DNA from: Bacteroidales bacterium
Lineage (GTDB): Bacteria; Bacteroidota; Bacteroidia; Bacteroidales; P3
Direction of reading: 5' to 3'
Assembly (NCBI GenBank): GCA_017469625.1
Contig: JAFUGA010000008.1
Span: forward strand, 1 to 33,162
DNA length: 33,162 bases
Below are positions 25,880 to 32,320 of the stretch, piece after piece (the stretch's first letter is position 1; each line of letters begins with the position of its first letter). Under the pieces are notes generated by a model. The model worked only from the letters and a program-made list of their open reading frames with translations. It was not told where the DNA came from and ran no database searches. Made by a program: the position numbers and the translations under genes.

Positions 25880-27118
25880 TTACCAAACAACTTTTTCTCT
25901 TTGTATAGGCATAGTCATACATCTTGCTCCACCACAACCACGAGGTAATTCGCTTGCCTCCACAGTTACAACAAACTTGTTATGATTCAATAGATTTTCT
26001 TTACCAGATACTACATCTTCTGCTTTTATTACATCATAACCATTTTTGTTTAACTCCTCTATAGTGTGTGTGTTGCGAGCATAACCAATAATCTTTCCTT
26101 CACCCATACAGAAGAAGTTTGCACCAGAATGCCACTGTTCTCTTCTTTGAGTCCATTCGTCTTTACCACCACATAATATGGGTTTCAAATCAAAACCTAA
26201 AGTCTTGGTAGCTTTAAGGAAATTCTCCTGTTCAGAATATGTTATTCTACCATTATCTATATCTATGATAGTAGTAGTAAATCCCGAATTGCTATTGCAA
26301 ATCAAAGGTTCAAAAGCAATACACTCATTGGTATTTAAAAAGTTGAATACCATATCTAAATGTATGTAAGAGTCTAAAGTTTGAGGTAATTGTTGAACAA
26401 GAATTTTTTGTTTAGATTTTCTTGCAGCGAAATAGTTTGCTAAAAATTCTATACCTTTCTTGTTAGTTCTTAGACCGTTACCTATAAAAAGAATATCGTC
26501 TTTTGCTATTAAAACATCGCCACCTTCTGTAGATGTTTCGTTAGAAATGAGTTTTGGATTTATGATTTCTGCATGAAAAATATTCTTAAAAATACTCTCC
26601 ATAATAAAACTTTCTCTATCTCTAACCTCAGTACGCATAGCGTGTATAAGTACTTGAGAATAAACAGAAGAAGAAGCATCTCGCGTAAAGAAAAGATTGT
26701 ACAAAGGTTCTAAAACGAAACGTTGTTTTTCAAACTCTTTAGGGTGATTTTTTTCTTTGCTATATGGATAACCCTCTATAAGATATGTAGCCAATTTATC
26801 TGCATCTATATCAATAAGTTCCATATAAAGAAAATCTTTCTTTTCTCGTTTTAAGATTTGATTTAGAAGTTCTATTTTTGCAGATTGGTCTTTTAGGACT
26901 TCAGACAAAAGATTTTTTACTTGATAAGTCTGACACCAAGAGGATAAAACCTTCTCAAAATAAGAATATTCTTTTTGTGCAATTTTCAGATTCAACAAAT
27001 CGCTATAAAGAGCATGATGTGTTGTTTCTGGGGTCATTTGTTCTATTTCTATACCAGGAGTATGCAAAATTACCCCTTTAAGTTTTCCTATCTCTGAATT
27101 TATTTCTATACTACTCAT
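25880..27118 (-). CDS. arcA: Arginine deiminase
   Basis: Hydrolyses arginine to citrulline and ammonia. The 412 residues match the family. Signatures in order: LKGVILHTPGIEIEQMTPE at the start; NLFFTRDASS with the catalytic Asp; TSTEGGDVLI with the catalytic Glu; YIHLDMVFNFL with the catalytic His and a second Asp; WHSGANFFCMGEGKIIGYARN; and GCGGARCMTMPI with nucleophile Cys400. No carbamate kinase or ornithine carbamoyltransferase is nearby, so it is not in a full arginine-fermentation operon. The downstream partner is the DUF2723 gene, 18 bp away. Upstream are two promoter boxes and a palindrome, so it is probably regulated. Confidence 0.9.
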   Translation of the reverse strand: MSSIEINSEIGKLKGVILHTPGIEIEQMTPETTHHALYSDLLNLKIAQKEYSYFEKVLSSWCQTYQVKNLLSEVLKDQSAKIELLNQILKREKKDFLYMELIDIDADKLATYLIEGYPYSKEKNHPKEFEKQRFVLEPLYNLFFTRDASSSVYSQVLIHAMRTEVRDRESFIMESIFKNIFHAEIINPKLISNETSTEGGDVLIAKDDILFIGNGLRTNKKGIEFLANYFAARKSKQKILVQQLPQTLDSYIHLDMVFNFLNTNECIAFEPLICNSNSGFTTTIIDIDNGRITYSEQENFLKATKTLGFDLKPILCGGKDEWTQRREQWHSGANFFCMGEGKIIGYARNTHTIEELNKNGYDVIKAEDVVSGKENLLNHNKFVVTVEASELPRGCGGARCMTMPIQREKVVW

Positions 27119-27143
27119 AAAGATTATTTATAATTCAAAGTTG

Positions 27144-27172
27144 CAAATTTAGTGATTTTTTTCAATATTCAA
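27144..27172 (-). promoter_or_regulatory. Proximal promoter of arcA
   Basis: Minus-strand TTG (27172-27170), 18 bases, then TAAATTTG (27151-27144). It ends 25 bp before the arcA ATG. Confidence 0.6.
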
Positions 27173-27227
27173 CAATTTTCCTTATTCAAAATAAAATAAG
27201 AACATTTTTTCCTACAAAAATAAAACG

Positions 27228-27282
27228 CAAAGATACAAGTATGTAACATTATTTCATAATCTGAAATATAAGTTACATACTT
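27228..27282 (-). promoter_or_regulatory. Distal arcA promoter box with an overlapping palindrome
   Basis: TATCTTTG on the minus strand (27235-27228) is a second -7 box. Immediately upstream AAGTATGTAAC (27237-27247) faces its perfect complement GTTACATACTT (27272-27282). The 24-base centre contains a smaller palindrome, TATTTC and GAAATA. The position over the spacer and -33 region suits an operator or paired regulator half-sites. No other gene lies in 27119-27521; that gap holds these sites and repeat array copy 3. Confidence 0.5.
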
Positions 27283-27365
27283 ATAATACATTGTTTTGCA
27301 ATATTAAGAGTATTAAAGAGTGTAAGGTTATAGATAACATTGAAACACAGAACGAAACAGTGTTC

Positions 27366-27491
27366 TCACGAAACTTCGTTTTAATTTTCTAAAACTTGAT
27401 TCTAATTTTCTAAAACGAAGAGATAGAATTCTAAAACAAAGTTCTACGAAATTAAAACAAAGAGATAGAAAATTAAAACAAAGTTTTATTT
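27366..27491. repeat. 21-bp modular repeat array, copy 3
   Basis: Six 21-bp units at 27366-27386, 27387-27407, 27408-27428, 27429-27449, 27450-27470 and 27471-27491. Heads are TCACGAAAC, TTCTAAAAC or AATTAAAAC. Tails are TTCGTTTTAATT, TTGATTCTAATT, GAAGAGATAGAA, AAAGTTCTACGA, AAAGAGATAGAA and AAAGTTTTATTT. Units two to four match copy 1 almost base for base. It begins 31 bp past the stop of the acetyltransferase gene, in the same orientation as the other copies. Confidence 0.9.
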
Positions 27492-27521
27492 TCCTAAGGT
27501 TTGGTTGTAGAAAAATCTTCT

Positions 27522-28046
27522 TTAAATATGTTTTATGACTTTTGCGGGACTACCTACAGCAATGCAGTTATCAGGGACGTCCTTTGTAACCACACTTCCT
27601 GCACCTATTACAGAGTTTTCGCCTATGGTTACTCCGGGTAGAATACTTGCACCTGCACCTACCCAACAGTTCTTTTTCAAATGTACAGGTTTGCAGGTAA
27701 TTATTTGATGTTCTGCTAAATCGTGGTTATTTGAAATTATCTGACAGTTTGCCGCTACTAAAACATTGTCTTCTATGGTTATACCGCCTGCACTCATCAT
27801 AAGACAGTTATTCATTATGACAACGTTTTTACCTATCTTCACATTTTTTGCACGAACTACCGTTATAGGTGGCATAATGCGGGAGTTCTCTCCTATACCT
27901 TGAGAAAATAATTCATTTATAAGAGAATTATACTCCTCAGTGTAGGGCATAGTATGATTGATTTTAAAGCATAATTGTGCATCTTTTACACCCATTGCAA
28001 TTTCTTCAGGTGTCTGGGTACGCATATCTATTCTTATTTCTTCCAT
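27522..28046 (-). CDS. Hexapeptide-repeat (LbH) sugar O-acetyltransferase
   Basis: A trimeric left-handed beta-helix acetyltransferase, 174 residues, probably cytoplasmic. Residues 1-60 are the short helical cap of maltose/galactoside acetyltransferase relatives. The helix itself runs from about residue 62 (ITVVRAKNVKIGKNVVIMNNCLMMSAGGITIEDNVLVAANCQII) to the end. SNNHD gives the catalytic histidine, and GAGASILPGVTIGENSVIGAGSVVTKDVPDNCIAVGSPAKVI is the family's C-terminal signature that binds acetyl-CoA. The acceptor sugar is unknown. It follows the amidohydrolase by 46 bp and may share its transcript; array copy 3 lies just past its stop. Confidence 0.85.
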   Translation of the reverse strand: MEEIRIDMRTQTPEEIAMGVKDAQLCFKINHTMPYTEEYNSLINELFSQGIGENSRIMPPITVVRAKNVKIGKNVVIMNNCLMMSAGGITIEDNVLVAANCQIISNNHDLAEHQIITCKPVHLKKNCWVGAGASILPGVTIGENSVIGAGSVVTKDVPDNCIAVGSPAKVIKHI

Positions 28047-28092
28047 ATTATTTATTTAGTATTTTATTATTTGATTAAAAAATAAAGAAAAA

Positions 28093-29469
28093 CTAATTCA
28101 GTTTTTTGAAAATCTTACTTAAATCTTCATAATTAAGTATTTGCACGTCTATCAACTTCAAATCTTTTACCATATTTAAGGTTTGTTGTTTATATTTCAA
28201 AAAATGTTCTGTCTTTATATGATTTTGATAGGCTTGTTCGTTTCTGTAAATCTCTAAAATGCGTATTTTATTTTCTGACTCTTTGATTTTCATAGGGAAA
28301 AGGCAGATAACTCCTTTTTCTTTCTCAATAGATGTTTGTGCTATCTCTTTTGCGTACTGCAAATACTTGTCTAACTGTTTTTTATCCACATCTATTTCCG
28401 CTATTCTTACAAGAAAATTCTCTGCAATATCCGTTTTGGCAAACTTTGTTTTGTTGCCATTTAATAGATTACGAGCATTTTCGCTTAAAATCATTTTTGT
28501 ATATGGTGAAAGCAAAAAATCTTCCTGTAGTTCTTTGCGAAAACGATTTGCATTGTTTATCAAAACCTGTGCATCTACATAAGGATAATCCGAACCGTAA
28601 AGAATATGGTCTATGGTTGTGATTTGCAACATAGTTTTTATGATTTCTACAGATGTATTGCCAGCCAAATCGTACCAAATACGGTCTAAATTTTTTTGAA
28701 AATCAATCTCTTCCATCAAACCTTTATTGCGAAAGATAGGATAGACGTTTTGCATTCTTTTTATAGCCAAAGGAAGATATGCTCCACTATGAGGGACAAC
28801 CAATTTTATATTATTGTACCTTGCAAGCACGTTTCTTGTTATCATATTGCAGACAGCACGAGAGGTTTCAGCAGGATATTCGTACATAGCCAAAGGAAGA
28901 GAAGACATAAGTTGATTTGGGTAGTTGAAAGGTTTATGAGGGTGAATTATTATCAAAGCATTATATTCGTTAAGTACTGAAAACAAAGTGTCTAACTCCT
29001 TATCGCCAAGATATTGTCCATAAACATTTGTTGCAAGTTTTACTCCGTCAGCCTGTAAGGAATCAAAAGCATAGCGAACCTCTTTTATAGCCGCTTCTAT
29101 GTTTGGAAGAGGCAAAGAAGCACAGAATCTGAACTTACCATTGGACTTTTTCTTCAACGAAGAGCAGTATTCATTGAATTTTCTTACCTCCTTAATCGTT
29201 TCATCTATGTTTCCAAAATATGGGTGTGGTGCAACCATAGTTAGGATAGAAGACTCAATACCTGCTTGTTGCATAAAAGCCAGATGTTTCTCTATATCCC
29301 AATTTGGAAGTGGAAAACCCTCGTCCATAAGTGCGTTATTATCTTTTAGAAACTTTAGATAATCTTCGTTAATTATATGACTATGAACGTCAATTATGTT
29401 TTGAGAAAAAACATTACACATAACAAGAAAAGTAAATAAAAAATTAAAATACCAAAACTTCTTTTTCAT
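28093..29469 (-). CDS. Secreted amidohydrolase fused to an ABM monooxygenase-like domain
   Basis: I start this at ATG 29469 (MKKKFWYFNFLF), which gives a normal signal peptide ending near VFSQ; an ATG 12 bases earlier is also open. The first 320 residues are an ACMSD/amidohydrolase-2 barrel: VHSHI (metal-binding H-x-H), IIHPHKP, KLVVPHSGAYLP and LYGSDYPYVDA with the catalytic Asp. Family members decarboxylate or hydrolyse aromatic acids with a divalent metal. From about residue 355 comes an ABM fold (ENFLVRIAEIDVDKKQLDKYLQYAKE...ILEIYRNEQAYQNHIKTEHFLKYKQQT), as in quinol monooxygenases. Export suggests action in the periplasm. The substrate is unknown; the fusion implies successive steps on one aromatic compound. 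It lies 57-69 bp downstream of cdd. Confidence 0.8.
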   Translation of the reverse strand: MKKKFWYFNFLFTFLVMCNVFSQNIIDVHSHIINEDYLKFLKDNNALMDEGFPLPNWDIEKHLAFMQQAGIESSILTMVAPHPYFGNIDETIKEVRKFNEYCSSLKKKSNGKFRFCASLPLPNIEAAIKEVRYAFDSLQADGVKLATNVYGQYLGDKELDTLFSVLNEYNALIIIHPHKPFNYPNQLMSSLPLAMYEYPAETSRAVCNMITRNVLARYNNIKLVVPHSGAYLPLAIKRMQNVYPIFRNKGLMEEIDFQKNLDRIWYDLAGNTSVEIIKTMLQITTIDHILYGSDYPYVDAQVLINNANRFRKELQEDFLLSPYTKMILSENARNLLNGNKTKFAKTDIAENFLVRIAEIDVDKKQLDKYLQYAKEIAQTSIEKEKGVICLFPMKIKESENKIRILEIYRNEQAYQNHIKTEHFLKYKQQTLNMVKDLKLIDVQILNYEDLSKIFKKLN

Positions 29470-29538
29470 ACAGTAAAACAATGTTTTATGAAACTATATT
29501 TTAAAAATATTTCTATGAAAAGATACAATAAACCTCTT

Positions 29539-30006
29539 TTAAAAGTCAAAAGAGAAAGGCAATAAATCTTTTACACTATCAAATACAAGCACTGAGGAAT
29601 CTTTCCTAAGAATCATTACCTTTATATTATGTTCCTTACCTGCCTTGTTTTCAAATTCTATCATTACTTGCCTACATGCACCACAAGGATAAGCAGTGGC
29701 AGGCTTTCTTTTCTCATCTTCTGCACATATAGCCAAAGCAACGGGATTTCCATCTTGCATTCCACAAGAGAAAAGAGCAGTACGTTCGGCACAAAGCCCA
29801 CTTGGATAGGCTATGTTTTCTTGGTTCGCACCCAAAACAATGTTTCCATCGTCCATTCTTACAGCACAGCCTACCGAAAAATGAGAATAAGGTGAATAGG
29901 CTTTATAGCAAGCATATATTGATTCGTCTATCAACTCTTTATCTTCATCAGAGAGTTCTGAAAGTTGATATACCTTGTATTTTATTTGCAATTGTTCTTC
30001 TTTCAT
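29539..30006 (-). CDS. cdd: Cytidine deaminase
   Basis: Zinc enzyme of pyrimidine salvage converting cytidine and deoxycytidine to uridine forms. Numbered from ATG 30006 it has 155 residues, the small tetrameric type. Signatures are YSPYSHFSVGCAVR, CAERTAL (Cys72, Glu74) and PCGACRQ (Cys108, Cys111). A longer start at 30072 would add 22 residues (QSYKNLKYLFNFAK) unlike the family and would overlap the promoter box at 30033-30040, so the shorter start is chosen. It is divergent from the membrane protein at 30098 across a short shared promoter region. Confidence 0.95.
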   Translation of the reverse strand: MKEEQLQIKYKVYQLSELSDEDKELIDESIYACYKAYSPYSHFSVGCAVRMDDGNIVLGANQENIAYPSGLCAERTALFSCGMQDGNPVALAICAEDEKRKPATAYPCGACRQVMIEFENKAGKEHNIKVMILRKDSSVLVFDSVKDLLPFSFDF

Positions 30007-30032
30007 AAGTTTTTGGTTTAATAATAGTTTTG

Positions 30033-30040
30033 CAAAATTA
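30033..30040 (-). promoter_or_regulatory. cdd promoter -7 box
   Basis: TAATTTTG on the minus strand, 26 bp before the cdd ATG. No clear TTTG lies at the usual distance. It is only 21 bp from the opposite-strand box at 30062-30069, so the two promoters overlap. Confidence 0.45.
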
Positions 30041-30061
30041 AACAAATACTTTAAATTTTTG

Positions 30062-30069
30062 TAACTTTG
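30062..30069 (+). promoter_or_regulatory. -7 box for the membrane protein-dus pair
   Basis: TAACTTTG on the plus strand, 28 bp before the ATG at 30098. The best upstream TTTG (30029-30032) is 29 bases away, longer than usual. Confidence 0.45.
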
Positions 30070-30097
30070 CAACGTTTAATTATCAACAAACAAAAAA

Positions 30098-30559
30098 ATG
30101 AAAGAACTACGCAAAATATACGAGAAAAAATCTAAACTCATAGCCTTGTTATGCTTTGGAATACCTTGGACGGTGTTATGTTTTGCAATAATGTTTTATT
30201 TAGACTTTGACATATTTATAACACTTGTTTTTTCACCATTAAGTTTAATGGGGATATTTACAATATTGTACGTTATCAAAAGGACGAAAAACAAAAAGCC
30301 TATGCTAATCATATATGACGATAAGGTGGAAGTGAATGACTTAAATTTCCTTTTGCAGTGGAAATATGGAGAATACTATTACAAAGAAATGTATAACATA
30401 GTGCTTTATAGAGATATGCAGGCTAATGTTCCATATATGGTTTTCAGATACGGAGAAGGCAAGAAGAAAATCAAAATAGATGTTGCCGGGCTTGAGGTTT
30501 CGGCAGAAGATATTATAGATATAATACAAAAGAATTACTATTCACATACTACCAAATAA
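30098..30559 (+). CDS. Hypothetical membrane protein with two helices
   Basis: Not recognised by family. The 153 residues start with a basic stretch (MKELRKIYEKKSK), then a pair of membrane helices at about 15-37 and 40-61. A soluble part follows (KNKKPMLIIYDDKVEVNDLNFLLQWKYGEYYYKEMYNIVLYRDMQANVPYMVFRYG) that alternates like beta strands and ends in a helix. This two-helix plus beta-sandwich form recalls PH-like membrane proteins, but I see no decisive motif. It overlaps no neighbour and sits 5 bp before the dihydrouridine synthase, so the two are very likely cotranscribed. Confidence 0.65.
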   Translation: MKELRKIYEKKSKLIALLCFGIPWTVLCFAIMFYLDFDIFITLVFSPLSLMGIFTILYVIKRTKNKKPMLIIYDDKVEVNDLNFLLQWKYGEYYYKEMYNIVLYRDMQANVPYMVFRYGEGKKKIKIDVAGLEVSAEDIIDIIQKNYYSHTTK

Positions 30560-30564
30560 AGATA

Positions 30565-31551
30565 ATGTTAAAAGATATACTATTACAGGATTACCCAAAC
30601 GGAGAAAAGTTTGCCATAGCATTATCTCCTATGGACGATATAACCACAAGAGAGTATAGAACTATATGCAAAAGATACGGTGCAGATGTTTTGTTTACGG
30701 AATTCGTGTCTTCAGATGCATTGATTAGAGATGTAGAGAAAAGTTATCAAAAAATATCTTTTTCCAAGGAGGAAAGGCCTGTCGGTATTCAAATATTTGG
30801 AAGTACAGAATCTGCTCTTGTTCAGGCAGCACAAAGGGTAGAGGAGTTGAATCCCGATTTTATAGATATAAATTGGGGTTGCCCTATGAAGAAGATAGCA
30901 GGAAAAGGAGCAGGAAGTGGAATTTTGGCAGATATTCCTAAAATGTTGTCTATTACAAAGGCAGTCGTGAAAAGTGTAAAATTACCTGTATCGGTCAAAA
31001 CGAGAATAAGTTATGACGATAATTCTACTCCGATAACAGATTTTGCAGAGGCTTTACAGGATTGTGGTATTCAACTTTTGAGTATTCACGGTAGGACGAA
31101 ACAACAGATGTATAGAGGCAACGCAGATTGGACTTTGATAGGAAAGGTTAAAGAAAATCCAAGAATAAATATACCTATTTTTGGCAACGGAGATATAAAC
31201 ACGGTGGAGAAATTTATGGAATACAAGAAAAGATATGCACTTGATGGTATTCTTATAGGAAGGCACGCTGTAGGAAACCCATATTTCTTTATGCATTGCA
31301 AACAAGCCATTATGGGAAAAGAGATTACACCTATTACAGTTAAGGAAAAAGTATCTGTATGCAAAGAACACTTGCACACAATATGCGATAATATGGGAGA
31401 AAGTAGGGCAATGGTTATGATGAAAAAGTTTTACTCTCGTTATTTTCTTGCAATACAAGATTTTAAACCTTATAAACTTGAGCTAATGGAAGCCAAAACC
31501 ATAGAAGAAATAGATTTTATCCTCTCCGAAATATCATCAAACCTTGCCTAA
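30565..31551 (+). CDS. tRNA-dihydrouridine synthase
   Basis: FMN enzyme that reduces uridine to dihydrouridine in the tRNA D-loop, using NADPH. The 328-residue protein has a TIM barrel with ALSPMDDITTREYR at the start, VGIQIFGS, then FIDINWGCPMKKIAGKGAGSGIL, where Cys106 is the catalytic acid. VSVKTRISYD, LSIHGRTKQQMYRGNADW, IPIFGNGDI and GILIGRHAVGNPYFF bind the flavin and phosphate. The C-terminal helices are shorter than in some relatives. It is probably a DusB-like enzyme, but which uridine it modifies cannot be told. The facing gene ends 19 bp away and I saw no terminator hairpin between them. Confidence 0.95.
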   Translation: MLKDILLQDYPNGEKFAIALSPMDDITTREYRTICKRYGADVLFTEFVSSDALIRDVEKSYQKISFSKEERPVGIQIFGSTESALVQAAQRVEELNPDFIDINWGCPMKKIAGKGAGSGILADIPKMLSITKAVVKSVKLPVSVKTRISYDDNSTPITDFAEALQDCGIQLLSIHGRTKQQMYRGNADWTLIGKVKENPRINIPIFGNGDINTVEKFMEYKKRYALDGILIGRHAVGNPYFFMHCKQAIMGKEITPITVKEKVSVCKEHLHTICDNMGESRAMVMMKKFYSRYFLAIQDFKPYKLELMEAKTIEEIDFILSEISSNLA

Positions 31552-31570
31552 GGGAAATAAGTACAAATTA

Positions 31571-32305
31571 TTATTCAGCAATACTTGTCCAAATGGTGTT
31601 ATAACCTGTTTGTCTTCTCATTGTATTAAATGAGTTTCTAACATCAAGTAATTCTTTTCTAATATTTTGCTTGTTATTTGTTGAAATTATATTTTTAATC
31701 ATTAAAATTGTAAATCTTGAAAATAGAAACATCTCCTTATTATCAAACGCATAGTTGTTTATTGCATAATATTCCTTAGGGATATTTTGTGTAACTATTT
31801 TGCAATAAAATTCATAACCTCTATCTTCATCATTTTTATAGTGTTTAAGTAAGAAATCTTTGTTGGGAATAATATTACAATTTGACTGATACAAATTAAA
31901 TAACAGAGATTTAAATATTTTGTATTCTTCTTTTGGTAAAACGAATGTGTAAAAGCCTGTATCTGAATAGGGATAATCAACATTTACAAACAGAGAGTCT
32001 TTATAAACTTTTGCCCTAAAGACAAGTCCATCGTTTCCTTGCAATTCACACCATTCATTTGCTATTAACAGAGTATCAAAATAAAAATCATTATCCGAGA
32101 TATTTTGTTTGTAGAAAGGTCTATTGTATATATTTATTTCATCTGTTATACTATCCAAATGATACATTCCCATTTCACCACCAGCAAACAAGATAATACC
32201 TTCATTTTTCTTTTGCAAACATAATGTCCCCTTGTTATCCGTGTATAAAAAAGTTTCTTGCGAATAAACACAAATATTTATTAACCACAAGAATATTATA
32301 TACAA
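31571..32305 (-). CDS. Secreted hypothetical protein downstream of RHS; candidate immunity partner
   Basis: Not recognised. The protein has about 244 residues. Read from the TTG at 32305 it starts inside a signal peptide (YIIFLWLINICVYSQ). A better start is an ATG 20 bases earlier (32325), which gives V-K-K-R-Y-A-L-Y before that stretch but is out of frame by one base at an A7 run (32314-32320); eight A would join them. The mature part begins ETFLYTDNKGTLCLQKKNEG, followed by a mixed alpha/beta region rich in Tyr, Asn and Asp. Its place directly behind the RHS tip, nearly touching it, is where polymorphic-toxin immunity genes lie. An export signal would suit a toxin that acts in the periplasm. 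This role is inference. Confidence 0.55.
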   Translation of the reverse strand: MYIIFLWLINICVYSQETFLYTDNKGTLCLQKKNEGIILFAGGEMGMYHLDSITDEINIYNRPFYKQNISDNDFYFDTLLIANEWCELQGNDGLVFRAKVYKDSLFVNVDYPYSDTGFYTFVLPKEEYKIFKSLLFNLYQSNCNIIPNKDFLLKHYKNDEDRGYEFYCKIVTQNIPKEYYAINNYAFDNKEMFLFSRFTILMIKNIISTNNKQNIRKELLDVRNSFNTMRRQTGYNTIWTSIAE

Positions 32306-32313
32306 TGCATATC

Positions 32314-32320
32314 TTTTTTT
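32314..32320 (-). repeat. A7 run separating ATG and signal peptide of the RHS-linked gene
   Basis: On the minus strand ATGGT is followed by seven A and then GATATGC. With eight A the ATG would open the downstream protein in frame with a normal signal peptide. The run also overlaps the end of the RHS gene (stop at 32319-32321). Confidence 0.6.

Noticed and set aside
27119-27360. Hidden RNA gene or tRNA in the 403-bp gap
   Set aside because: No cloverleaf or conserved tRNA loop was seen; the sequence is explained by promoter boxes, a palindrome and repeat copy 3.
30007-30072. Longer start for cytidine deaminase
   Set aside because: The added residues are not family-like and the stretch contains the likely promoter box.
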